Below the pieces are notes generated by a model. The model worked only from the letters and a program-made list of their open reading frames with translations, was not told the DNA's origin and did not search any database. Of a stretch of 64,000 bases of DNA, positions 8,478 to 16,883 are shown piece by piece. Every line of letters starts with the position of its first letter. Position 1 is the first letter of the stretch. This DNA is from Elusimicrobia bacterium RIFCSPLOWO2_02_FULL_39_32 (GTDB lineage Bacteria > Elusimicrobiota > Elusimicrobia > 2-02-FULL-39-32): positions 52,426-116,425 of the forward strand of contig MGUU01000018.1 in the NCBI GenBank assembly GCA_001800135.1, read 5' to 3'. Position numbers and translations under genes: made by a program.

Positions 8478-9575
8478 TTAAGGTTCTATGGATTGAATTC
8501 CCTGTAAAGCCAAAGCAGATGGGATCTTTTTTACTACAACTTTTCCAATTTGTGTGGGTAAAACAAATCTTAAATCTTCAGAAAGAACTTTTTTGTCTCT
8601 AAAAAGCAAGGTTAAAAGGTTTTTTAAAGGTAAAGTTTTTTTTAGGCGAATAGGCAGCCCCGCGCTTTTTAAAATTCGTGATAATCTTAAGTTTTCAGAT
8701 GCGCTCCACATCCGAAATTTTTCCGCAATAAACCCCGCAGCGCACATGCCAATAGAAATCGCCTCACCATGTTTGTAGGCAGAATAACCAGTTTCGGTTT
8801 CAATCGCATGGCCTAGTGTGTGGCCAAAATTTAAGATTTCCCTTAATCCTTTGGTCTCTTTTTCATCTTGCGAAATCACATCTGCTTTAATTTTTGCGCA
8901 GCGCGCCACGATAGAGGAGAAATTAAAAGTTAATTGTCCATTTTTGGAAATCCTTTTTTCTAACTGTTCAAATAGTTTAGGGTCTTTGATAACCCCATAT
9001 TTAATGACCTCTGCCATTCCGTTTTTTAGCTCGGCTTTTGGCAGAGTTTTTAAGGTTTCTAAATCGCTCCAAACAAGAGCTGGCTGGTAAAAGGCGCCAA
9101 TGGAGTTTTTGGCTTCAGCTAAATCCACTCCTACTTTGCCTCCAATGCTAGAGTCAACCATGGCTAAAAGGGTGGTGGGAACATGGATCAGGGGTATGCC
9201 TCTTAAATAAGTTGCAGCCACAAAACCAGCAGTGTCTCCTATGACCCCACCGCCCAATGCAACGATGCAAGAAGTTCGGTCTAGTTTTGCTTCTATACAT
9301 TTCTTGTAGAGGAGCTGAACTGTCTTCAAATTTTTATACTCTTCTCCTTCTGGGAAAAAAGCGAATGAGCTTTTTATTTTAGAATGGGTTAAGCTCTTCA
9401 TTATCAATGAACCATAGAGATTTTTTATTGAAGGGTGCGTGACAAGTAGGGCTTTATTTGGGGTTCGGTTCAGATGAAAGATGAATTTTTGGATTCCTTT
9501 TCCTAAATCTTTTAGGGAACATCCTACACAAATAGGATAGGAACTATTTTTTAAACGCGGTCGAATTAAAATCAT
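8478..9575 (-). CDS. aroB: 3-dehydroquinate synthase
   Basis: AroB carries out the second step of the shikimate pathway, converting DAHP to 3-dehydroquinate with NAD and a divalent metal. The 365 residues include GGGVIGDTAGFVAATYLRG, the glycine-rich NAD region, followed by VPTTLLAMVDSSIGGKVGVD and the metal-binding NFGHTLGHAIE and HGEAISIGM segments with the expected histidines. The start codon overlaps the aroK stop by four bases (ATGA), indicating translational coupling. mqnC follows 70 bases downstream. Confidence 0.95.
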   Translation of the reverse strand: MILIRPRLKNSSYPICVGCSLKDLGKGIQKFIFHLNRTPNKALLVTHPSIKNLYGSLIMKSLTHSKIKSSFAFFPEGEEYKNLKTVQLLYKKCIEAKLDRTSCIVALGGGVIGDTAGFVAATYLRGIPLIHVPTTLLAMVDSSIGGKVGVDLAEAKNSIGAFYQPALVWSDLETLKTLPKAELKNGMAEVIKYGVIKDPKLFEQLEKRISKNGQLTFNFSSIVARCAKIKADVISQDEKETKGLREILNFGHTLGHAIETETGYSAYKHGEAISIGMCAAGFIAEKFRMWSASENLRLSRILKSAGLPIRLKKTLPLKNLLTLLFRDKKVLSEDLRFVLPTQIGKVVVKKIPSALALQGIQSIEP

Positions 9576-10087
9576 TTTATACTTTTTACAAAATTCACAA
9601 TTTTTTCTGAGGTCTGTTCTAAACTAAGGGCATCTGTTTCTACAACCCAATCCGCTTTTTGATAAAAGATTTCTCTTTTATTTAAGAGCATTGAGATGGT
9701 CTCTAAGCTAGAGGTTTTACCTGTCAAGAGCGGCCGCAAAGACAAAGGTTTTTTTTTCACATTTTCCAAAAGTTTTTGAGGGCTTGCTTTTAGCCAGATG
9801 ATGGTTCCGTTTTTTTTAAGCGCGTCCCAATTTTCTTTAAAACAAGGAGCGCCTCCTCCGGGAGAGATAACAGAATTATTTTTTTGAGCCAACTCTTTTA
9901 TTATTTTTGATTCTAGCGCGCGGAATGTTGCTTCGCCCTCTTGAGAAAAAATTTCAGCAATTGTTTTTTTCCGCTCTTTTTCAATCCATTTATCTACATC
10001 ATAGAAATCCCATGCTAAGGTTTGAGCTATTATTTTTCCAATGGTGCTTTTCCCTGAGCCCATCATCCCTATAAGAACAATATTCAT
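9572..10087 (-). CDS. aroK: Shikimate kinase
   Basis: AroK phosphorylates shikimate to shikimate 3-phosphate using ATP. The 171 residues are typical. The Walker A loop GMMGSGKST is at residues 7-15, the substrate-binding DVDKWIE follows at about 31, SPGGGAP is the conserved glycine-rich loop, and the lid arginine is in SLRPLL. It heads the aroK-aroB pair with a four-base overlap. The 127 bases upstream to the amidase gene contain a minus-strand TATAAT about ten bases from the start, but I found no convincing -35, so a promoter there is only possible. Confidence 0.94.
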   Translation of the reverse strand: MNIVLIGMMGSGKSTIGKIIAQTLAWDFYDVDKWIEKERKKTIAEIFSQEGEATFRALESKIIKELAQKNNSVISPGGGAPCFKENWDALKKNGTIIWLKASPQKLLENVKKKPLSLRPLLTGKTSSLETISMLLNKREIFYQKADWVVETDALSLEQTSEKIVNFVKSIK

Positions 10088-10214
10088 TTTTCAAGATTAT
10101 ATATAATTTATAGGCATTGAAAGAGATTCTTTTTGGGATGAATCAGCAGAACGTCCTCCTAGCTCGAGCGCTTAGAATGACATAAGTATGGAGCATCAGG
10201 CTAGATCAATAAAT

Positions 10215-11795
10215 TTATGGATGGCGACGGGCAAAATTTTGGACCCCGCTAAAAATCGAGTCCACTAAGGAAGATCGGAATTTTCTTTCTCTTAATTTTT
10301 TTTCTTCCTGTAAATTAGTAACAAAAGCGTTTTCAACTAAAATAGAGGGCATCCCCACGCCATGCAGCACATGGAAGTTCGCCTGTTTTACGCCTCGGCT
10401 TTTAATTTTTACTCTTTTGCGAACAGCTTTGTCAATGAGTTGGCACAGGTGTGACGATTCATTGATGAATTCATTTTGCGCCATGGAAGAAAGGATTTCT
10501 TTTAGATGATGATTCTGGTTCGCTTTTTTCCCTTCAAGTTCTATCACTGAGTTCTCAAAATCCGCTAAAGATTCCGCGTGGGGATCGGATGCATTTTCCG
10601 ATAAGAAATAAATCTCAAAGCCGCCTTCAGCGCGTTTCATGGAAGCATTACAATGAATGGAAATAAAAAGATCCGCTTTTTTCTGATTGGCGAAAGAAGA
10701 ACGATCCACTAGTGAGATAAAATCATCATTGGTTCGGGTGAGATAAGTTTCGTATCCTCCCTCGATCCTTAAAAGACGCTCTAACTCAAGCGCTATGAGA
10801 AGATTTAGTTCTTTTTCTTTTGTTCCATTTTTACCTATGGCTCCGGGATCCTTGCCGCCATGCCCGGCATCAATCACGATTCTTTTAATTTTAGATGGTG
10901 GAGTTATGGGTAAAGGAGGGGGAAAATTTTCAGTAGATTTTATTTGGGTTTGAGGAATTGCATGGTCCAGCGGCAGTTCTTTTTGGGGTTCAACGCGTTT
11001 TATCGTCTTTTCTGGTTTTAAAGTTTCGTCTTCTATGCTTTGAACCTTTGGGGAGCTTTTTACTTCTAAAATAAATCTTGTGGGATCTTCTTCTTTTATC
11101 CAATGGTAGAAGAGATTGGGGCGGGTAAGAATAATTTTTATGTCTGTTCCTTTTCTAGCATGATTCATTTTTAAACTTTCAACTAAATGATCGTTCAGTT
11201 CAATAAAATTTTCTTTTCCAATTCTTGATTTTGGAATATGGATCAAGAGCAATCTCCCTTTTTTTTCAATTTGAAAAGAGAGTTCATTTTTAGATTCAAA
11301 AACAATTTTTGTAGAGTCCCCTAGGTTAAAAATTCTAGGAGGAAACAAGGTATTATTGGGTTCTGCGGAAAATATTTGATGTTCTGGATTCCATTCAAGT
11401 TTACAATTTACAAGTTCTGGAAAAGGATTTTGCAGGAAAAATTCTAAATCTATATAAAGATCCCCATTAGAATTTAAAGGCTCCTCCTCCATTTTTATTT
11501 TTTTGTTTCCTAAGAGCGCATAACGGCTATTCGCGCTAAAGGTTATTTTCTTGTTATAGAATTGCAGGATTACTTTTTTACCCACAGGATAAACTTGAGT
11601 TTTTCCTTTAAAAAATTTAGCGATCGCTTTTAAAGAGATATATTCTTTTTCAGCGATCGTGCGGGTCTCAGTTTTGGAGACCAAATCGCCTTCGTAAATC
11701 AACTGAATTTTAGATGCCCAGAGATTTGAGAATGTGATGAAAATTAAAAAACAGATTAAAAATAAACGCGAAACTCGGGTTAAATAAAAAATCAT
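10215..11795 (-). CDS. N-acetylmuramoyl-L-alanine amidase (Amidase_3) with N-terminal AMIN/copper-amine-oxidase-like domain
   Basis: This exported zinc amidase would cleave the bond between muramic acid and the peptide stem in peptidoglycan, as AmiA/B/C do at division. A signal peptide occupies about residues 1-28. The region 29-290 resembles the copper-amine-oxidase-like plus AMIN arrangement that anchors such enzymes to the wall, followed by a proline-rich linker. The catalytic domain starts near VIDAGHGGKDPG (zinc ligand H312), with further ligands in TKEKELNL (E), SIHCNA (H) and ILVENAFVTN (catalytic E). The 526-residue length fits an AmiC-type enzyme. Its start overlaps the rlmN stop by four bases. 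Confidence 0.9.
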   Translation of the reverse strand: MIFYLTRVSRLFLICFLIFITFSNLWASKIQLIYEGDLVSKTETRTIAEKEYISLKAIAKFFKGKTQVYPVGKKVILQFYNKKITFSANSRYALLGNKKIKMEEEPLNSNGDLYIDLEFFLQNPFPELVNCKLEWNPEHQIFSAEPNNTLFPPRIFNLGDSTKIVFESKNELSFQIEKKGRLLLIHIPKSRIGKENFIELNDHLVESLKMNHARKGTDIKIILTRPNLFYHWIKEEDPTRFILEVKSSPKVQSIEDETLKPEKTIKRVEPQKELPLDHAIPQTQIKSTENFPPPLPITPPSKIKRIVIDAGHGGKDPGAIGKNGTKEKELNLLIALELERLLRIEGGYETYLTRTNDDFISLVDRSSFANQKKADLFISIHCNASMKRAEGGFEIYFLSENASDPHAESLADFENSVIELEGKKANQNHHLKEILSSMAQNEFINESSHLCQLIDKAVRKRVKIKSRGVKQANFHVLHGVGMPSILVENAFVTNLQEEKKLRERKFRSSLVDSIFSGVQNFARRHP

Positions 11796-12820
11796 TCGAG
11801 TTGACCGCAGGCAGCGCCAATATCCTGTCCTTGTGGTTTGCGGGTGTGCACGATGAATCCTTTATTTTTTAAGAATTGATAAAAATTTTCTATATTCTCT
11901 TGACTGGATGGTTTAAAGGGAAGGTTGGCTACAGAATTGTAGGGAATAAGGTTAATTTTAGGTTTTCCTTTGAAATGGGTGGAGTTTAAAACACTTACCA
12001 ATGTTTTTGCATCTTTTAATTGATCATTAACCTTATTAAGAAGGATATATTCAATGGTTAAATCAGAATTATTTTCTAACTGGTAAATTTTACAGGCATT
12101 TAATACCTCTGGGATAGAAAATTTGGACGAAACCGGCATAATTTTTTTTCTAATTTTTTCATCCGCAGAATGCAGTGAAAGCGCCAAGTTCACGTTTAGG
12201 CGTTCTTTGGCTAATTTTTTAATTTGGGGAACAACTCCTGTGGTAGAAAGGGTGATATGAGATGGGTGAATCTTAAATCCTTGTGGGGATTTAAGCCATT
12301 GAATGGTTTTGAGAACATTGGAATAGTTGGCCAGAGGCTCGCCCATGCCCATAAAAAGAATATTTTTTAAAGATATGTTTCTTGAATCCTCAATTAAGAA
12401 AATTTGATCCAAGATTTCTCCAGAAGATAAATTGCGGTCATAAGGAACAAGTCCGGATGCGCAAAATTGACATTTAAACGCGCAGCCTACTTGAGTAGAA
12501 ATGCAGAGGGTATAATAATTTTTGTGAGGAAGGAGAACCGCAATAAAATTTTTAGAATCAAAAGTTTGGAAGGTAAATTTTATCGTATGATCCAGCTTCG
12601 ATTCTTCTTTTTTTATTATTTTTAAACTTCGGAGAGCATAGTTTTGGTCTAAAAGTTTTCGAAAAGAGGCTGGAAGATTGGTCATTCCTTGGAAGGTGGA
12701 TTGATGCTGGCTGAAAATCCAATGAAAAACCTGCTCCATCCGATAACTTTCTCCAAATTCCCGGTTAGAGAACTCTTTTTCTAATTCATGCAGAGAAAGG
12801 TCTAATAGTTGGTTTTTCAA
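11792..12820 (-). CDS. rlmN: 23S rRNA (adenine2503-C2)/tRNA A37 methyltransferase
   Basis: RlmN is a radical-SAM enzyme that methylates C2 of A2503 in 23S rRNA and A37 in some tRNAs. The 342 residues contain the cluster motif CX3CX2C at C113, C117 and C120 (CAFKCQFC). The C-terminal methyl-carrying cysteine is in GAACGQL. The conserved segments ILFMGMGEPLANY and ITLSTTGVVP are also present. It starts two bases after the htpX stop and overlaps the amidase start by four bases, within the same minus-strand transcript. Confidence 0.95.
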   Translation of the reverse strand: MKNQLLDLSLHELEKEFSNREFGESYRMEQVFHWIFSQHQSTFQGMTNLPASFRKLLDQNYALRSLKIIKKEESKLDHTIKFTFQTFDSKNFIAVLLPHKNYYTLCISTQVGCAFKCQFCASGLVPYDRNLSSGEILDQIFLIEDSRNISLKNILFMGMGEPLANYSNVLKTIQWLKSPQGFKIHPSHITLSTTGVVPQIKKLAKERLNVNLALSLHSADEKIRKKIMPVSSKFSIPEVLNACKIYQLENNSDLTIEYILLNKVNDQLKDAKTLVSVLNSTHFKGKPKINLIPYNSVANLPFKPSSQENIENFYQFLKNKGFIVHTRKPQGQDIGAACGQLE

Positions 12821-12822
12821 CC

Positions 12823-13713
12823 TTAATAAACTATTTTTTGATTGTTTGGCAATATTCCCGGATTTATTTTAGATGCCATGGCTTCAAGCCTTTTAACTCT
12901 TTCTGGAATTGGCGGGTGGGTAGAAAAAAGCGTAAGAAAAGAGCCGCCAGAAAGAGGGGAAACAATATAAAGGTGCGCTGTTGCAGGTGAAATTTGTTGA
13001 GGATTTCTTTGCACGCCAGCCTGCAATTTTTTAAGAGCGCTGGCCAAAGAAAGAGGCAGTTGGGTTATTTCCGATCCGCCTTCATCTGCCGCATATTCTC
13101 TGGCTCTGGAAATAGCCATTTGAATAATCATGGCTGCTATTGGAGCCAGGATCGCTACAACCAGCATGACTATGCCGCTTGAACGGTTTTCTCTATCGTC
13201 GCTTCCATGTCCGCCAAACATTCCAAACCACATAAACATGCGGCTTGCCATCATCACAGATCCAGCGATAGCAGCGGCAATGGTGGAAATAAGAATATCT
13301 CTATTTTTTACATGAGCCAGTTCATGGCCTAAAACTCCGGTAAGCTCTTTTTCATCTAAGATATTCATGATCCCTGTGGTGACCGCAACAGCTGCGTGTT
13401 CAGGGTTACGTCCAGTGGCAAACGCGTTGGGAACAGGGCTTTGCATGAGATAAATTTTAGGCATGGGCATATTTTGGCTTAGAGTCAACTTGCGCACAAT
13501 TTTATAGACTTGTGGAAGTTCCTTTTCTTCTACGGCTTTTGCTCCGGACATAAGCAACACAATCTTGTCTGAAAACCAGTAGGAAATAAAATTCATGATC
13601 AGCCCCATGACAAAAAAAGAAACCATGCCTTGATTTCCGCCAATGACCTGACCCACTAACATCATGAGTAGAAGCAAACCAAACATTAAAAGAAAAGTTT
13701 TAAAATGGTTCAT
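12823..13713 (-). CDS. htpX: Membrane zinc metalloprotease HtpX
   Basis: HtpX is an inner-membrane M48 protease that degrades damaged membrane proteins with its active site facing the cytoplasm. The 296 residues have two N-terminal hydrophobic segments (about 5-25 and 30-47), the zinc motif H130-E131-x-x-H134 in GHELAH, two further hydrophobic segments around 145-205, and the third ligand in SRAREYAADE. It is 21 bases from fmt upstream and two bases from rlmN downstream. A divergent M48 domain is also embedded in giant gene 1. Confidence 0.94.
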   Translation of the reverse strand: MNHFKTFLLMFGLLLLMMLVGQVIGGNQGMVSFFVMGLIMNFISYWFSDKIVLLMSGAKAVEEKELPQVYKIVRKLTLSQNMPMPKIYLMQSPVPNAFATGRNPEHAAVAVTTGIMNILDEKELTGVLGHELAHVKNRDILISTIAAAIAGSVMMASRMFMWFGMFGGHGSDDRENRSSGIVMLVVAILAPIAAMIIQMAISRAREYAADEGGSEITQLPLSLASALKKLQAGVQRNPQQISPATAHLYIVSPLSGGSFLTLFSTHPPIPERVKRLEAMASKINPGILPNNQKIVY

Positions 13714-13734
13714 ATTTTTTGTCTCCTAAATTCT

Positions 13735-14670
13735 TTAAAAGAATTTCTCATTTATCTTTAGCCTTGCGCCTTGTAAAAAAGACCAAGCGTCTTGAGCTTT
13801 TTTACCCTCTTCTTTAAGCTCCAGAATTCTTAAACTTCCAATTCCACATTTTACTATAAAACCCTTACCCCTTTCAAAAGAGGTCATGGCACCTGGAAGG
13901 GCTTCATCTCCTTCAATCGCGGGAAAAATAGGATCTGCTTTTAAAATTTTTAAAATTTTTCCATTTGGTAAGTTACAATAAGCTCCATTATGGATAAGAG
14001 CTCGAACCTGTCTTGAAATTTCTATTGAACTTTTTTCCCAATGAATCTTGTAATTTTCTTTTTTTAAACAAGGAGCTAAAGTAATCGCTCCAGTTTGGAC
14101 CTTAGTTTCCGGGGTTCCTTTTTTTAACGCCGCTAAAGCTTCCTCTAATAGCTGAATTCCCAAAGGGATCAGTTTTTTCTCTAGGCTGATCGCATCATCC
14201 TTCTCTTCAATCTCAATTTTTTTTTGGGCAAGGATGTGACCCGTGTCTAGAGATTCTCCAATCTGAAAGATTGTAACGCCGGAAACCCGATCTCCTAAAA
14301 GCAAAGCCCATTGAATGGGAGCAGCTCCTCTTAAATGCGGGAGAAGGGAAAAATGAATGTTAAATAATCCTAAAGGAAAAATATTTATGAGTTCTTTTGG
14401 AATTATTTTACCATACGCCACGACCATGCCTATTTCTGCTTTTAGATTTGAGATTTCAGAAAGAAAAGATGGTTCTTTTAAATTGGCAGGTTGAAAAATA
14501 GGAAAATTTTTTTCTTTGCAAAAAGATTTAACAGGGACTTCTTCAATCTTTTGTCCTCGTCCTTTTGGTTTATCCGGTTGGCTTATACTTGCGACAATGT
14601 TTTCGTTCTTATGCAGGAAGTCTAAATACGGGAGCGCAATGAGCGGAGTGCCAAAGAAGATTATTTTCAT
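13735..14670 (-). CDS. fmt: Methionyl-tRNA formyltransferase
   Basis: Fmt transfers a formyl group from 10-formyl-THF to initiator Met-tRNA. The 311 residues carry the N-terminal FFGTP, the catalytic region FNIHFSLLPHLRGAAPIQWA with the conserved Asn and His, and the catalytic Asp in GESLDTGHIL. A C-terminal OB-fold region is present. It lies six bases after def, the classical pairing of the enzymes that add and remove the N-formyl group. Confidence 0.96.
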   Translation of the reverse strand: MKIIFFGTPLIALPYLDFLHKNENIVASISQPDKPKGRGQKIEEVPVKSFCKEKNFPIFQPANLKEPSFLSEISNLKAEIGMVVAYGKIIPKELINIFPLGLFNIHFSLLPHLRGAAPIQWALLLGDRVSGVTIFQIGESLDTGHILAQKKIEIEEKDDAISLEKKLIPLGIQLLEEALAALKKGTPETKVQTGAITLAPCLKKENYKIHWEKSSIEISRQVRALIHNGAYCNLPNGKILKILKADPIFPAIEGDEALPGAMTSFERGKGFIVKCGIGSLRILELKEEGKKAQDAWSFLQGARLKINEKFF

Positions 14671-14676
14671 ATTTTT

Positions 14677-15186
14677 TTACCACAAATGAGATTTTTTGCG
14701 TTTTCTAATTTCAGCAAAAATTTTCCATCGTTTAAGAATTGGTAAATGGTCAATATAAAATTTTCCATTTAAATGATCAGTCTCATGCTGCAAGGCTCTT
14801 GCCAGGAGACCTTCTCCCGTGTAAGTCATGGGCAACCCTTTTTCATTTAAAGCAGTTACTTTTGCAAAGCCATGCCGCTTTATTTTAGAAAGAAATCCTG
14901 GAATGGATAGACATCCCTCTTCTTCAAATAGATGTCCTTTTAATTCAACAACTTTAGGGTTGATCAGAACTAGCGGCATTCTTTTTCCTTGGGGTTGTAT
15001 GTCAATCACAGCGACTGAAAGCCCTACTCCGATCTGGTTTGCCGCCAGTCCAATCCCAGGCGCATCGTACATGGTTTCAAACATATCCCGAATCAATTTC
15101 CTGATTTCATTGCCGATCACATTTACAGGAGAGCATTTTTTTCTTAACACAGGATCTCCGTACTTTACAATTTTTCTAATCGCCAT
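14677..15186 (-). CDS. def: Peptide deformylase
   Basis: Def removes the N-formyl group from nascent polypeptides. The 169 residues contain all three family motifs: GIGLAANQ at about 44-51, EEGCLS (89-94) with metal ligand C92, and the zincin motif H134-E135-x-x-H138 in QHETDH. It begins three bases after the trmL stop and is followed six bases later by fmt, so the trmL-def-fmt block is clearly one transcript. Confidence 0.96.
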   Translation of the reverse strand: MAIRKIVKYGDPVLRKKCSPVNVIGNEIRKLIRDMFETMYDAPGIGLAANQIGVGLSVAVIDIQPQGKRMPLVLINPKVVELKGHLFEEEGCLSIPGFLSKIKRHGFAKVTALNEKGLPMTYTGEGLLARALQHETDHLNGKFYIDHLPILKRWKIFAEIRKRKKSHLW

Positions 15187-15189
15187 AGA

Positions 15190-15651
15190 TTACTCCTTTA
15201 CAACTCTAGTTTGACGGATCGCTTCATAAATTGCAATTCCCACAGCTGTGGAAAGGTTCAGCGATCGAATAGGCCCTTTCATTGGGATTTTATAAAAACT
15301 GTTTTTATATTTTTCAATAATGCTTTGGGGAAAACCTTTTGTTTCAGAGCCAAAAATTAAATAGGAATGCGGCGCAAACCTTGCTTCCCAAAACATTTTT
15401 GAACCATCTTTTTCAAAAAAGTAATATTCTTTATTTTCTGGAATATTCCTTTCAAACTCATCCCAATCAGAATAGGTTTTTAAATTTAAGTCCTGCCAAT
15501 AATCTAACCCGGCTCTTTTTAGATATTTATCTTTTAAAGAAAAGCCTAAACGCCCAACCAAATGCAGGGCGCTTTTGGTGCCAACGCAAGTGCGTCCAAT
15601 GTTGCCGGTATTCCAAGGAATATCTGGTTCAACTAAAACAATATTCATCAT
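15190..15651 (-). CDS. trmL: tRNA (cytidine/uridine-34-2'-O)-methyltransferase
   Basis: TrmL is a SPOUT-class methyltransferase that 2'-O-methylates the wobble base of leucine tRNAs. The 153 residues match the family's short single-domain form, with PDIPWNTGNIGRTC at the N terminus, YLIFGSETKGFP in the middle and IRSLNLSTAVGIAIYE, the knot-forming SAM site, near the end. Two consecutive ATGs occur; GAGG lies very close upstream, so the second ATG (15648) has the more normal ribosome-site spacing. Confidence 0.91.
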   Translation of the reverse strand: MMNIVLVEPDIPWNTGNIGRTCVGTKSALHLVGRLGFSLKDKYLKRAGLDYWQDLNLKTYSDWDEFERNIPENKEYYFFEKDGSKMFWEARFAPHSYLIFGSETKGFPQSIIEKYKNSFYKIPMKGPIRSLNLSTAVGIAIYEAIRQTRVVKE

Positions 15652-15767
15652 TCCTCGTTTCTTTTATAGATAGACACGGGGCACTCTCCTCGTGACTCTA
15701 CCCTTTTAGATTCTCCTTGGATACTGCACCCCTTCTCTCATGCGGGAGCATCATTTAACCTCAAAAT

Positions 15768-16883
15768 TTATTCCAGTACTTCAATTTTAGGCGGAGCTTC
15801 TGGGTTCCCCTGTTGTAAAGAATCTAATTTTAACTCTAGCCTATTCACTTTTTTTTCCGCGTCTTCAAAACTTTTTTTCGCGTGATTTAAGTGAGTCCCC
15901 ACCAGCTTAAAATCTTCTAAAAATTTTTGTAAATCTCTGGTCAAGCGGCCTAATTCTCCTAAAATTTCTTTTGTTTTTTCCTCAATTTTTAATCCTCGAA
16001 ACCCAAGGGAGAGCGTCACCAGATAGGGGTAAAGTGAATTAGGAGAAACAGGGAAAACATGTTTTTGCGTGGCATACGAATAAAGGTCAAAGGTTTCATT
16101 GGGCTGGTCTATGCGGATAATCGTTTCATAATAAACATTTTCCGCCGGGATATACATTAAGGCAAAAGGCAGGGTTCCCTCGTCAGTTAAAATATATTTT
16201 TTTGATATTTCATCAATATGTTTTTTAACGTTCCTCACAAATTCTTTTCTTAATTCCAACTGTTCTTTTTCTTCTTTGGTTTCTATCATTCTTCTAAAGT
16301 TATCCAAAGGAAATTTCGCGTCTATTGGAATTAAACCTTCTTTAAGCCTAATAAGCGCGTCCACTGTATTTCCATTTTTAAAAACGTATTGGAATTCATA
16401 AAAGTCTTTGCTTGGAAGGATTTCCCTTAAAACGTTTTCCAAAAGGATCTCTCCCATGCCGCCGCGCAGTTTGGGAGGCTTTAGAATTTCTTCCAAGGTG
16501 GCGATATTTTTTGTGGCTTCAAAAATCCGTTCCGTGGCTTCCGAAAGAGATCCCAGCTGGTGAGAAACATCCTGCATGATTTTAGAGGAATTATTCAGGC
16601 GAGAATCAAATTGTCCTTGAGCGCTCTGTAGATTTTGTAAAACGTGATTCATCCCTTGCTGGAGTTGATTCATAACTAAGCCTAGTTGTTGGTTCACAGT
16701 TTCATTTGTTTTGCTTAAATCTTGAGAGATTTGCAGTTTTAAAGCATTCATTTGTTGCTGTAAAAGCAACATGGAAGAATTTTTTTCCGGAGAGCTTTTT
16801 TTATAAAATTTGTAGAAAAATAAAAAACAGATCCCTAAAAGGAATAAAAATAACGCGAGGAATAAAAATGTTAGATTTGTCAT
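15768..16883 (-). CDS. rmuC: RmuC family DNA recombination protein
   Basis: RmuC-family proteins limit DNA inversions and are thought to carry a PD-(D/E)xK nuclease fold. The protein has an N-terminal membrane anchor (about residues 3-22), a long coiled coil to about 110, and the RmuC core with RGGMGEILLE and VDALIRLKEGLIPIDAKFP, whose acidic and lysine residues match the nuclease motif. A C-terminal coiled coil follows. I start it at the ATG at 16883 (371 residues), because it overlaps the upstream helicase-nuclease stop as ATGA and places the membrane segment at the N terminus. Confidence 0.88.
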   Translation of the reverse strand: MTNLTFLFLALFLFLLGICFLFFYKFYKKSSPEKNSSMLLLQQQMNALKLQISQDLSKTNETVNQQLGLVMNQLQQGMNHVLQNLQSAQGQFDSRLNNSSKIMQDVSHQLGSLSEATERIFEATKNIATLEEILKPPKLRGGMGEILLENVLREILPSKDFYEFQYVFKNGNTVDALIRLKEGLIPIDAKFPLDNFRRMIETKEEKEQLELRKEFVRNVKKHIDEISKKYILTDEGTLPFALMYIPAENVYYETIIRIDQPNETFDLYSYATQKHVFPVSPNSLYPYLVTLSLGFRGLKIEEKTKEILGELGRLTRDLQKFLEDFKLVGTHLNHAKKSFEDAEKKVNRLELKLDSLQQGNPEAPPKIEVLE